A program made the translations under genes and the position numbers. This document shows positions 45,743 through 55,023 of a stretch of DNA of 55,106 nt, piece after piece. The stretch spans positions 1-55,106 of the forward strand of contig JAPHSW010000007.1 in NCBI GenBank assembly GCA_026196615.1, given 5' to 3'. Source of the DNA: Gammaproteobacteria bacterium. Lineage in GTDB: Bacteria > Pseudomonadota > Gammaproteobacteria > GRL18. Each line of letters opens with the position of its first letter. Within the stretch, counting starts at the first letter, position 1. The notes under the pieces were generated by a model. The model was not told the origin of the DNA. It saw only the letters and a list, made by a program, of their open reading frames with translations, and made no database searches.

Positions 45743-46714
45743 ATGCCCCTTACTGCAGCTCAACAACGTATCCAACAACAGCGTCAATTATTAGAAACGG
45801 TTCTGTCCACGCCATTAAGATATATTTCATCTCAATGTGCTGATGTCATTGACAAAGACAAATCTATAATTAATGAAACACTTCAGTCAGGTATGAAGAT
45901 GATACCTTATTGTCATTCTATCTATATTATGGATCTCAATGGTGAACAAATTTCCGATAGTATTGAACGTAATGGTGACGTAATAGCCTTGGCTGGACAA
46001 GACCGTTCTGAGCGCCCCTATTTAAATATAGTACCTACGGTTGATTTTCTTTTATCAGAATCATACATCAGCAATTTTTCGCGTAAACCAAGCCTGACTG
46101 CAGTACAGATTATTAGAGTTGACCAACAAGCTGTTGGTTTTGTCGCTGCTTTGTTTGAATTAAAAAATCTGCCCTTAACCGCGGCTTTATATGAAGAGCC
46201 TACTCATTGGCGACAGCTTAAAGGTGATCCCTCCATTCGTGGCACGCTGTTTCAACAACAAAGAACTGAAAGTGTTATAGACCAACATATTCAGAATGTA
46301 ATGGCAGTTCTTCATGAATTAATAACCGAAAGGGGAATTTTTCATACTGAAATTCATTTTTCAAGTAACCGTGCAATTGTCTGGCCAAACAGAGTACCTT
46401 GTAAATATCATATTCTAACACTGGATGATTTAATGGATACGGATATCTGTCTGGCCTATGCAAAAAATGATTACTCTGAAAACTCAGTGATACCTAAAGA
46501 AAAAATTGAACAAATATTAAAGATGTTCATTGACTTACGATTTGTTGATGAGACGATTTACTTGCGTACAGGAACAATTAATACGCATAATGGTTTAATT
46601 GGTTTGACTTTTTCTTGTGATGGCTCACATTATATGCATTATGATGAATTTATAAGTAAAAGCCTGCTTTTTTGGCTCGGAGAAGCCCAGGCAGGTACTT
46701 CAATTATCCCTTAA
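45743..46714 (+). CDS. PDC/Cache-type sensor-domain protein without output domain
   Basis: 323 residues, starting with a predicted helix (AAQQRIQQQRQLLETVL) and then a PDC-like segment (IIPYCHSIYIMDLNGEQISDSI... GQDRSERPYL), the pattern of periplasmic Cache sensors, but no signal peptide or membrane helix is visible. Known relatives are called PDC sensor domain-containing proteins. It ends in another alpha/beta domain without a known output module. It lies between mgtE (36 bases) and a diguanylate cyclase. Ribosome-binding site weak. Confidence 0.65.
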   Translation: MPLTAAQQRIQQQRQLLETVLSTPLRYISSQCADVIDKDKSIINETLQSGMKMIPYCHSIYIMDLNGEQISDSIERNGDVIALAGQDRSERPYLNIVPTVDFLLSESYISNFSRKPSLTAVQIIRVDQQAVGFVAALFELKNLPLTAALYEEPTHWRQLKGDPSIRGTLFQQQRTESVIDQHIQNVMAVLHELITERGIFHTEIHFSSNRAIVWPNRVPCKYHILTLDDLMDTDICLAYAKNDYSENSVIPKEKIEQILKMFIDLRFVDETIYLRTGTINTHNGLIGLTFSCDGSHYMHYDEFISKSLLFWLGEAQAGTSIIP

Positions 46715-46820
46715 AAAATGGTTAATAAAGTTTAAGTATTGAAATTTCATGATTATGTTTCTATTTTATGAATAGTCTCAGTTTACTGGAATTAGTGCTG
46801 ATATTTATGGGTGAAAAATA

Positions 46821-47672
46821 ATGTTAAAAACGTTTGATGCTTACTTTGAATCGATGAATCAATCATTATTATTACTCATAATGATTGCTGCCACTGTCTT
46901 ATTGGGCTTTGTTGATTATTCTACTGGCCCAGAATTATCGTTCTCGGTGTTTTATACAGGCCCCATAATGTTAACAGTATGGTATGGGAGGGGTAAGAAA
47001 GGTCTCATTATTGTTTTTTTATCCGCATTAATATGGATGATAGTTGACATTATTGTCACTCAAACATATTCAAATCCATTAATTCCAATATGGAATACTC
47101 TTGCAAGATTAGGGTTCTTTTTAATTATTTTGAATTTATTACTTGCCGTAAAAAATAAATTGATTTTAGAAGAAAGTTTAGCCGATACAGATCCTTTAAC
47201 TGGTTTAGCCAATCGAAGATATTTAATGGAGCAATTAGAAATAGAATACAGTCGAGTTAATCGTTATCCTGAGCCTTTTACCATTGCCTATTTAGATCTC
47301 GATAATTTTAAATACGTTAATGATACTCTTGGACATGATATCGGAGATATATTATTAGAGACTGTAGCCAGCTATCTTAAAGAAAATACCCGTTCTATGG
47401 ATACTCCTGCTCGTTTAGGTGGTGATGAATTTGCCATTCTTTTACCTTATCTAGGTGATAAGTCAGCGATACCTCTTTTAAATGAAATGCATAAAAAATT
47501 ACTTGAATTAATGAAAGATAATGATTGGCCTGTAACATTTAGTATTGGTGCTATTACATACAATAAAACAATGCCGACAACACGTGATATGATAAAAGCC
47601 GTAGATGATTTAATGTATGAAGTAAAAAAATCAGGTAAGAATAATATACGTCATAGAGTCTGGCCTGATTAA
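46821..47672 (+). CDS. Membrane diguanylate cyclase (GGDEF)
   Basis: 283 residues. Four hydrophobic segments in the first 105 residues form a small MASE-like membrane sensor (SFSVFYTGPIMLTVWYGR is characteristic). The GGDEF domain (about 118-280) has DPLTGLANRR, DLDNFKYVNDTLGHDIGD and RLGGDEFAIL, all catalytic residues intact, with an RSMD inhibitory-site-like motif five residues before it. It therefore should make c-di-GMP and be product-inhibited. Convergent with the QEGLA gene three bases later. Confidence 0.9.
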   Translation: MLKTFDAYFESMNQSLLLLIMIAATVLLGFVDYSTGPELSFSVFYTGPIMLTVWYGRGKKGLIIVFLSALIWMIVDIIVTQTYSNPLIPIWNTLARLGFFLIILNLLLAVKNKLILEESLADTDPLTGLANRRYLMEQLEIEYSRVNRYPEPFTIAYLDLDNFKYVNDTLGHDIGDILLETVASYLKENTRSMDTPARLGGDEFAILLPYLGDKSAIPLLNEMHKKLLELMKDNDWPVTFSIGAITYNKTMPTTRDMIKAVDDLMYEVKKSGKNNIRHRVWPD

Positions 47673-47674
47673 AA

Positions 47675-48823
47675 TTATTTTATGGCGTGGACAATAAACT
47701 GCCTAATTTCATCATTGACTACTGGCATCTTAAATGCTGGAGTAACTAAAGTTGGTTGCTTCAATATTTCTTTGTCTATTAAGCGGCTTATTATGGGTAA
47801 ATATTTGAGGGATGTTTTTCCAGCTAATAGATTGTTAAAATCAGGCGAGTATTCATAAGCATTAAGTATTTTATGAAACCCTTGAAGGTAAAGATAATCT
47901 TTTGTAAATCCACCACCACGATATACCCTGGCTGTGATGGTAAAAGCTAACTCATCAGGCACTTGATATTGCTCTTTCATTAATAAAAAAGTATTGCGAA
48001 ATTTCTTTTCTTTTATCATCGACTCTACTGCTAAGACTCTCAGGGCCAAATTTTTAAGCCGTTTAATAGTCAAGAAACCTGACAGGTATTCGCTCAAAAT
48101 TGCCAGTCCTTCCTGAGTCATAGTGTTTGCAGGACATCCCATAGATAGAATCTTCAAAGGTTGACTTATGGCATTTAGTGTTGTTACCAAATGCACACCA
48201 AGCTCATGATGTGATAGTGCCTTAGCTGCAGTCTCACTCATCTCGGCCGCACTATTTATTTTTATAGTGGTTCCAGAAACCAGAGCATTAGCAATCATGT
48301 TATCATCAGTTATTAGTTGGTATTCATAGCCTTCTTGATGAGCAAAATTGTGTAAAAGGTTTTCAATTTCTTTTGTGTTAAGACATCGTTCTGAAAAATT
48401 ATTGGTTACTTCAGGCAAGTGCAAAATAAAGTTAGCATTACGAATGTCCTTTTCGGAGGGCTCACCATAGTAGCGTAAAGAATCATAGAGAAAATCACTG
48501 CTACCTATGGATTTAAATTGATCAACCTTATCGACATAGGAATCTATTACATCAGAATATAAAAGCCTCAAATCATCATCAATAATTTTTTCTAACGGTA
48601 AATTAAAAAGTTTTCTCTTTAAGGAAAAGGTATTAATTTTGTTTTTATGATAAATAAACTCAGGGCTTAATGAATGATTACTCTCAAAAAATATTGAACG
48701 TTGTTCACGATAATTTAACGGACCAATAGCATCCAATATATCGATATTATTCACCAGATCAAATAGTTTTTGATCGAGTGTTGTCAACACATTTTTTTGA
48801 GCCACTGAAATTGTTTCTTGCAT
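47675..48823 (-). CDS. QEGLA-motif DUF1704 putative metallopeptidase
   Basis: 382 residues. LSHHELGVHLVTTLN gives an HExxH zinc motif and MTQEGLAILSEYLSG the QEGLA signature with the likely third ligand glutamate; ARVYRGGGFTKDYLYLQG is also conserved. NCBI names such proteins flavohemoglobin expression-modulating QEGLA motif proteins. The eukaryotic members of DUF1704 include the tubulin tyrosine carboxypeptidase MATCAP, so a carboxypeptidase-like activity is a reasonable inference. The bacterial substrate is unknown. AAGGA before the ATG. Confidence 0.85.
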   Translation of the reverse strand: MQETISVAQKNVLTTLDQKLFDLVNNIDILDAIGPLNYREQRSIFFESNHSLSPEFIYHKNKINTFSLKRKLFNLPLEKIIDDDLRLLYSDVIDSYVDKVDQFKSIGSSDFLYDSLRYYGEPSEKDIRNANFILHLPEVTNNFSERCLNTKEIENLLHNFAHQEGYEYQLITDDNMIANALVSGTTIKINSAAEMSETAAKALSHHELGVHLVTTLNAISQPLKILSMGCPANTMTQEGLAILSEYLSGFLTIKRLKNLALRVLAVESMIKEKKFRNTFLLMKEQYQVPDELAFTITARVYRGGGFTKDYLYLQGFHKILNAYEYSPDFNNLLAGKTSLKYLPIISRLIDKEILKQPTLVTPAFKMPVVNDEIRQFIVHAIK

Positions 48824-48921
48824 TACAATGAATCCTTCTCAAGTATCACCTTTTTATAACATGTTTGCCTAAAATACTCTGATAAAATACCTTAAGTCAA
48901 TTGTTCTTTATCTGTAAAGAA

Positions 48922-51900
48922 TTAAGAATTTTTTTGGGGCAATTCCTTAATATAAATATCCTGTTGTGGAAATGGTATGCCAATACCTGCATCTTTTAGT
49001 GCATCCCAAATCGCAAACATGACCTGGGACTTTACCTTCAGCCGACTGAACTCCATCACATCCAGATAATATTGAATTCTGAAATTTACTGAGGAATCAG
49101 CAAACTCAGTCAATAAAACAAGCGGTTTGGGTTCAAGGGCAACTTCGGGCTGCATGATCACGGCTTCTTGAATAACAGTTTGAGCCTTATGAGGATCATC
49201 TTGATAGCGGATACCAATGATTAATACCGTACGTACTACATTGTTTGTACGTGTCCAGTTTATAAAAGCACTGCTGGTCAGATCGGAATTAGGAATAATA
49301 ACGTCCTGATTGTCCCAGGTGGTAACCGTCACAGAGCGCATACCAATTTCTGCGACTTCCCCTTCCTTATCACCAATAGTGACCCAATCTTTTGTTCGTA
49401 TAGGACGTTCAGCTAATAGAATAAGACCACTGACAAAATTATTGGCAATATTTTGCATGCCAAGACCAATACCAACACCCAGGGCTCCAGCAAACACGGC
49501 TAGACTGGTTAGGTTGATTCCAAGCACGTTGAGGGCAATTAATAAACCTATAAGTACTACGGTATATTGGGTAAAAACAGAGAGACTATTTCTAACTCCG
49601 AGATCAAGAATATGGCTGAATAGCCATCCATACGTAATTTCGCGACTCCATCGCCCCAGATAAAATACCAAAGCAATAAGTAAGATAGAACCCAGTAAAT
49701 TTTGACCATTAATTGCGGTTTCACCAAAAGTAAAAAGTGTGTACTGAAACCACCCCTTTAAATCCATTCCAGTTTCTGGAGCACCACCAAATAAACGATA
49801 TATTACCCAAACTGCAACCAGAAATAGTCCCAGACGTATCAGGAGCTGGAATGGTTCAACAATACTTTTTACCCAAAAAATGCCTCGTTCAGAACGCTGT
49901 ATAAGCCTATTTTCAACCGTTTGTGCAAAATCCATTACCAGACCACGAACAATCATCCAGATGGAAATAACGACGATAAAAATTGATAAATGTAAGGCAA
50001 CAGCCCAGGCAAGATTAATATAACCAGCAATACCAACAACAGCGGCAGTACATATTACCAGCGGAATGGCAAGACTAATTATTCCAATTAACTTTATCCA
50101 ATAGCTTGCTTCCTTATTTTCACTCATTTTCTCAATCAGTAATTTACGAATACGTAGTGTTAAATAGGTAGGAGGCAATAGGAAGAACATAATCATACGC
50201 TCAAATAAATCCATCAGCTCTGGTGTAATCAGATCCAGAAGTCCGAGAGATAGGATAAAGCTGAACAATGACATAAACAGAGTGAAGTAGACAATCAACA
50301 GGTGCAATCCTGGTTGCTTCTCGCTCAACCCTATCGGTGAAGTCAGCATCCATCGGCTTAGTCTGATAATCATTTGTGAAATGATCCAAATAATAAAAAT
50401 TGAAATGATAATGACGATACCTGATGAGATGATACCGAGTAGCCATGCAAAGATAATAATCAGGCCACCCAACAGAAAACTAAACTGGTTGGAAGAGAGC
50501 ATATCACTGAATATAAAAAGGACTCGTTGAGAAAAATCTTCCGTAGACGAGTTATCCTGATAACGTGGCAGATACTTTAGAGCCAGACAGATAAAAGACC
50601 ATAAAAGACCTGAAACAATCAAAAGGAATGTTTTTCCCAGGTCAGAGCCCAACAAAGTTGTCCACAAACTGACAAGAGTCTCACTCACAACCTGATGAAT
50701 TTTTTCTGGCAGATTACTGATTTCTTTAAGCAGTAGTTGCCACTCATTTAGGGTATGAGGTAATTGATGACGTGCTCTTAGCCCACGTTTCTTTTGTTGC
50801 AGATAAACAGTATCAATTGTTTTAAGTTGTTCTTGGACATTTTGGCTAACTGAAGAAAGCAGTTCTAATTGATTAATAACACGAGCGATGAGTCGTTTAT
50901 AAATGGATTCAGCATGTTGATACTCTTTGTTTCCTAAGGTGTCCAAAGAGATTTCTTTGGACACTACGTCAATTCGTTGTTTCAGAAGATTATTTTTAAT
51001 GTTTAATAGTTCTATAAGGGCATTGGTCTGGACTTTCAGACGTTCTGCCTCCATAAGTATCGTTTGTAACTGATTAATGTCTGTAGTGATGATAATGTTG
51101 CTTATTGGTGTTTCTTCCAATTTTGCTTGGATCCTTGATGTCTTTAATCTGATGTCAATCAGGAAAATAGAATCCTCAGCTTCCAGAAGTAAAGCTCTAA
51201 TATATTCCAGTTTTTCTGGAGAAGAAGAGGGATTATTGCTATACATATTAAACTTTGAACTGTACTCTTTAGCCTTTTGTTGCCAGGTTGTGCGTTCGTC
51301 ACTGAGTTGTTTCTCAAGCTCTCCAAGATTCTGTTCTCGAAGTTGTTCTTGTTGATTCTGAAAGGCTCTTTGTACTTCAGTTAGCCATTGTTCTTTCAGC
51401 TTTAAACGCCCAGATACTAATTGTTTACGAGCATGTAACACGTTAAGCTGCTTAAGCTCAAGTTTCAATAATTGTTCTTTTTCAGACAAGCTTGCTTCAG
51501 TTTGAACTCTATCATTTTTTATTGCTTCACTTTGTTGACTGGAAGACAATGTTTGAATGCGGCCTTTTAAGGTATTGATTAAAGTGATGAGTGTTTCTTT
51601 TTGTTGATTTGACGTTATGATGTCCAACTCAATGGACTTCATTGAGGCACTTTCTGAGCCCACATCTAATCTGGCACGCTCGACTTCAGTCTGGTCAATG
51701 GAACGTGATATGAGTTCGGCTATACGTACCATCAATTTTTCTTGCTGTTCAACTAGATCGACGGACTCTCTGGCAATATTTGATGTTTCCTCTGCTAATG
51801 CTTTTAAACGCAGACTGATATCGTCATTATTTTTACTGTCATCAGTTGCGGTTTGAGACCAAGAATCATTGCAAGTTATGCATGATAAAATGAGCAAAAG

Positions 51901-51942
51901 CAGAGTAAAGAAAATATTAATTGCTGGTAATTTGTGGTTCAT
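48922..51942 (-). CDS. Large mechanosensitive channel, MscK/KefA-like
   Basis: 1006 residues. A signal peptide (about 1-29) is followed by a long periplasmic coiled-coil region (about 30-430), about eight to eleven transmembrane helices and the MscS core. The pore helix reads VFAGALGVGIGLGMQNIANNFVSGLILLAERPI, then the beta domain DWVTIGDKEGEVAEIGMRSVTVTTWDNQDVIIPNS. Such channels release solutes on hypo-osmotic shock; MscK also responds to external K+. GAGAA before the ATG. Length and layout resemble MscK, MscM or YnaI-type paralogues; MscK is most likely. Confidence 0.88.
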   Translation of the reverse strand: MNHKLPAINIFFTLLLLILSCITCNDSWSQTATDDSKNNDDISLRLKALAEETSNIARESVDLVEQQEKLMVRIAELISRSIDQTEVERARLDVGSESASMKSIELDIITSNQQKETLITLINTLKGRIQTLSSSQQSEAIKNDRVQTEASLSEKEQLLKLELKQLNVLHARKQLVSGRLKLKEQWLTEVQRAFQNQQEQLREQNLGELEKQLSDERTTWQQKAKEYSSKFNMYSNNPSSSPEKLEYIRALLLEAEDSIFLIDIRLKTSRIQAKLEETPISNIIITTDINQLQTILMEAERLKVQTNALIELLNIKNNLLKQRIDVVSKEISLDTLGNKEYQHAESIYKRLIARVINQLELLSSVSQNVQEQLKTIDTVYLQQKKRGLRARHQLPHTLNEWQLLLKEISNLPEKIHQVVSETLVSLWTTLLGSDLGKTFLLIVSGLLWSFICLALKYLPRYQDNSSTEDFSQRVLFIFSDMLSSNQFSFLLGGLIIIFAWLLGIISSGIVIIISIFIIWIISQMIIRLSRWMLTSPIGLSEKQPGLHLLIVYFTLFMSLFSFILSLGLLDLITPELMDLFERMIMFFLLPPTYLTLRIRKLLIEKMSENKEASYWIKLIGIISLAIPLVICTAAVVGIAGYINLAWAVALHLSIFIVVISIWMIVRGLVMDFAQTVENRLIQRSERGIFWVKSIVEPFQLLIRLGLFLVAVWVIYRLFGGAPETGMDLKGWFQYTLFTFGETAINGQNLLGSILLIALVFYLGRWSREITYGWLFSHILDLGVRNSLSVFTQYTVVLIGLLIALNVLGINLTSLAVFAGALGVGIGLGMQNIANNFVSGLILLAERPIRTKDWVTIGDKEGEVAEIGMRSVTVTTWDNQDVIIPNSDLTSSAFINWTRTNNVVRTVLIIGIRYQDDPHKAQTVIQEAVIMQPEVALEPKPLVLLTEFADSSVNFRIQYYLDVMEFSRLKVKSQVMFAIWDALKDAGIGIPFPQQDIYIKELPQKNS

Positions 51943-52054
51943 GGTTTAGTTCTCATTTTGTTTCACAATTAATCTAAACAAAAATAAGGAAAATGGTTGA
52001 CGGTGTCTATAGATATCATTAATGTTATTGATATGTCATTATTATTAATAAATT

Positions 52055-52396
52055 TAAGCATTCCAGGGGATAACTGATAGCCAAAGAATATATCTGCACC
52101 ATTAATCTTATACAGTGGATGGTCATGAAACTCGGCTTCATAAATACAGATCACCAGATTCAGCACCACCAATTTCTAGGCAAGGTAAGACGAACCTGTT
52201 GTCCTGCTCGAACCCCTTAGGAATATGGATATTTAGTGTATGCTTCACCTACTTCCTTAAATCTATCTTCCGCATCATTAACTTTACTGATTTCAGGGTG
52301 AAATTTTCTGGCCTGCTTATGATAAGCTCGTTTTATTTCTTTTTTTGTGGCGTCAAATTTAACACTCATAATTTTATAATAATCTTTATATTCCAT
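52055..52396 (-). pseudogene. cbpA: CbpA (DnaJ-type co-chaperone) remnant
   Basis: ATG 52396 opens a J-domain: [20 protein letters not shown] and [16 protein letters not shown] (HPD changed to HPE), [13 protein letters not shown]. It stops after about 60 codons. Immediately downstream, in another frame, [11 protein letters not shown] and GGAESGDLYL match the C-terminal substrate-binding region, and in a third frame EAEFHDHPLYKINGADIFF continues it up to SPGML. The G/F-linker and first C-terminal domain are deleted, and at least two frameshifts exist, so the gene is dead. Confidence 0.8.
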
Positions 52397-52594
52397 CAGT
52401 TTATACCACAAAAAAATTCAGGATATAAAAGTAGCAGGGAGAGTGAACTCCATAACACTTTTATCTACTAAGACATTAAATTAAATACTAGTATAAATCA
52501 ATTTATAATTATATTTTAAAAAATTAGCAAATAATATGAATTTATTAAATCAATTATCATCTAACATAATGAAGAATGCGAATTATAGTTTAAA
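52397..52594. other. Spacer between cbpA remnant and integrase
   Basis: About 200 AT-rich bases. No gene or repeat seen. Together with the cbpA remnant, the 650 bases from 51943 to 52594 hold no intact gene. Confidence 0.4.
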
Positions 52595-53620
52595 TCAAGT
52601 ATAGAGCTGGTTGGGTGTTTTAAATTCCGGATATTTACGAGGACGTTTATTTAATTGTTTCATTAAAAATTTAATAATAACTAGACTAAGTTGGCGAGAG
52701 GTGACACCTCTTGTTCCATTTTTATTTAATAGTAGTGGTGTTTCTTCATCGATAGAAGGAAGATGGGATAAGCCTACGTGTTTTCGATAACGTACCAAGG
52801 CATCCAGTAATATCTGATTAACCGGCAATTCGGCAGGTTTATCACCTTTACCAATTACATGCCAATACCACTTACCGTTAGTGTGTTGATTAAAGCTGGC
52901 CATGGAGTGAGACGAAAATTCCCCAATTCGACAGGCTGTACAATAAAACATAATTAAAATAAATCGTAAACGTTCAAAATGTTTTTTTTGACTCGCTGTT
53001 TTTTGGGGTAAACCATCAAGAAAATCCCAGATGAAATCCCATTCCTGATGTGATAACGCATGAAAACTTTCTTGTTTCGTTTTTCGTGCTAATTTTTGAC
53101 GATGCTTCTTATCTAAATTAAGCGGGTTAGTTGACAGATAATTGGCTGAGACCAAAAAATTCATCATGGAATTCAGTGATGCAATGGCAATCTTTTGACT
53201 ATTAAAGTTAAGAGGACCAGAAAAGGGACGCCATTTAGAATTAAATTTACCCTCAGAATTAATCTGTTTAACCCCTCTAGACCCACACCAATGTTCAGAA
53301 GGGGATGCAATAAATTGCTCATAGGCCACAAAGTCAGCCAGAGTCACGGATGATAAGCTTTGGTTTTGTTCCAATAAACTCCATAACAAAAAACGTTCGA
53401 TTTCCTTAGTATAAGTTCTTACTGTATGAGCTGAATGACGAACTGAATCAAGAAAAAGTTGTATGGCTTCCAGATCATTTTCAGCACCTAATTGATTAAA
53501 TTTAACTTTTTCACGGTTAGGTCCGTTAATCAATAAGAAATTTACTAAGTTTGAACCAGTGGCATGAGATTTTAGAACAGAATTGATGGCTGGAAAGTTG
53601 GAATATTCAGGGTTTTTCAC
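52595..53620 (-). CDS. Tyrosine recombinase/phage-type integrase, C-terminally truncated
   Basis: About 341 residues from GTG 53620 (GAGAG upstream; TTG 53623 also possible). The core-binding SAM-like domain is at about 45-185 (HTVRTYTKEIERFLLW) and the start of the catalytic domain follows: TACRIGEF holds the first arginine, and VIGKGDKPAELPV the lysine hairpin. The protein then ends ...PNQLYT without the HxxR box and the tyrosine nucleophile. No continuation was found in the other frames just downstream. It is most likely inactive. Divergent from the KfrA-like gene. Confidence 0.8.
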   Translation of the reverse strand: MKNPEYSNFPAINSVLKSHATGSNLVNFLLINGPNREKVKFNQLGAENDLEAIQLFLDSVRHSAHTVRTYTKEIERFLLWSLLEQNQSLSSVTLADFVAYEQFIASPSEHWCGSRGVKQINSEGKFNSKWRPFSGPLNFNSQKIAIASLNSMMNFLVSANYLSTNPLNLDKKHRQKLARKTKQESFHALSHQEWDFIWDFLDGLPQKTASQKKHFERLRFILIMFYCTACRIGEFSSHSMASFNQHTNGKWYWHVIGKGDKPAELPVNQILLDALVRYRKHVGLSHLPSIDEETPLLLNKNGTRGVTSRQLSLVIIKFLMKQLNKRPRKYPEFKTPNQLYT

Positions 53621-53661
53621 CAAATTGCTCTCGTTTATGTATATAAGAGTAACTATAACAT

Positions 53662-53693
53662 AAAGGTCAGATAATTAAGATTATCTGACCTTT
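53662..53693. promoter_or_regulatory. Perfect 13-bp inverted repeat between integrase and kfrA-like gene
   Basis: AAAGGTCAGATAA (53662-53674), 6 bases, TTATCTGACCTTT (53681-53693), followed by TT. It resembles an intrinsic terminator but sits between two divergent genes, 41 bases from the integrase start and 86 from the kfrA-like start. It could be an attenuator in the kfrA leader, a KfrA operator or a recombinase core site; sequence alone does not decide. Confidence 0.6.
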
Positions 53694-53778
53694 TTAAAGT
53701 AAATAATAACTAATATTATGATTTATGCCATAATATATATTATTAGTATTAAATAAAATTGTATTAGGTACCCATATT

Positions 53779-54771
53779 ATGAGTTCTACACGAGATTTAG
53801 CCAGAGAAACAGCCTTTGAGATGCTAATGGAAGGTACAAAACCTTCAGTACAAAAAATTAGAGAGCAAATTGGCCAAGGGAGCGATAAAACTATTTTAGA
53901 TGGGCTGAATGAATTCTGGGTGGAATTAGGACAACTCATACAGGATTGGAGGACATACCCAAAGTTACCTGATGACTTGGCAAAAGCCATGAATGAATGG
54001 TGGCACTTGGCTATGAAACAGGCTCATTCGTCATTAGATATTCAGCGAAAAGAAATGATTATAAAAATCAATGAAGCTGAAGCTAAGCAAGAGACAGCAT
54101 TATTAGAGAAACAAGAATGTGAAAAAACCTTAGAGAACATTTCTCAAGCTAATGATGAGTTAACGGTTAAACTAAATGTCCTGAATGAAAAGTATCAAAT
54201 ACAACTACAAGATAATGCAAAAATAATGACACATAATGAGTCATTAAAAAAAGAAAATTACAAACTCAATCAACAGATCATATCAATGGAAAAAAATAAC
54301 AAGGAAGCCTTAAAGCTATCCTATGATAGAGCTCAAGAGACAGAACAAAACTATGCAAAACAAATTGACTCATGGAAAATCCAAGCAGATAAATCACAGA
54401 ATTTATTGTTAACTAAAGAAAAAGAATGGAAGAAAAATAATAATGATAGTTTGAAAAAGATTGAGGAGTTATATAAACAAATAAGTATATCAGATGAAAC
54501 TATTCAAAAGAAAAATACTGATATTGAACGTTTAACCGTTACAGCAGATGATAAACAAAAATCAATAAAGCATTTTACACATCAAATTGAGATAACAAAA
54601 TCCTCGTTAGCAAGCAAAGATAAACTAATCGAAGAGCAACAAACTGAAATTAATAATTTAAAAGAAAAAAATAAAACCAATGTAGCAAAAGAACAAACTT
54701 TAGAAGAGTCTCAGATGAAACTAGAAAAGAAGTTTGAAAAACTACTGGAAACTATCAATTCAAAAACATAG
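53779..54771 (+). CDS. KfrA-like DNA-binding coiled-coil protein
   Basis: 330 residues. An N-terminal KfrA_N domain (about 1-110) reads ARETAFEMLMEGTKPSVQKIREQIGQGSDKTI; the remainder (about 95-330) is a nearly continuous Glu/Lys/Gln-rich coiled coil. KfrA proteins on plasmids bind DNA, autoregulate and may aid partitioning. Here it is chromosomal next to an integrase, a pairing known in genomic islands. AGGT before ATG 53779. Composition is more Lys/Asn-rich than the neighbouring housekeeping genes. Confidence 0.85.
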   Translation: MSSTRDLARETAFEMLMEGTKPSVQKIREQIGQGSDKTILDGLNEFWVELGQLIQDWRTYPKLPDDLAKAMNEWWHLAMKQAHSSLDIQRKEMIIKINEAEAKQETALLEKQECEKTLENISQANDELTVKLNVLNEKYQIQLQDNAKIMTHNESLKKENYKLNQQIISMEKNNKEALKLSYDRAQETEQNYAKQIDSWKIQADKSQNLLLTKEKEWKKNNNDSLKKIEELYKQISISDETIQKKNTDIERLTVTADDKQKSIKHFTHQIEITKSSLASKDKLIEEQQTEINNLKEKNKTNVAKEQTLEESQMKLEKKFEKLLETINSKT

Positions 54772-54812
54772 CCGAAATTAGATAACTAAAAAGGCATTTT
54801 TCGTAAAAAGTA

Positions 54813-54828
54813 CAGGGTAATTACCCTG
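54813..54828. repeat. Perfect 16-bp palindrome
   Basis: CAGGGTAATTACCCTG is fully self-complementary. Its right half with flank, GGTAATTACCCTGAA, recurs nearly as GGTAATTTTCCCTGAA at about 54976-54991. Possible protein-binding or recombination site. Confidence 0.5.
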
Positions 54829-55023
54829 AAACTTCTTCAGAATTCACGAGAGAGCACCTGTTTAACACATTTCAAGTCTGTCTTATTTACTCCTGGTCCA
54901 TATATAAATCTACCATTTTATCAATTTGGAAGATCTGAATAATTTTAATATATTCAATTGGTTAGTTACAGTTGTGGTAATTTTCCCTGAATATGCACGG
55001 ACAGCCTTATTAAATATATTTAT

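Noticed and set aside
53662-53695. Ordinary intrinsic terminator
   Set aside because: It lies between two divergent start codons, where neither gene needs a terminator; regulatory or recombination role considered more likely.
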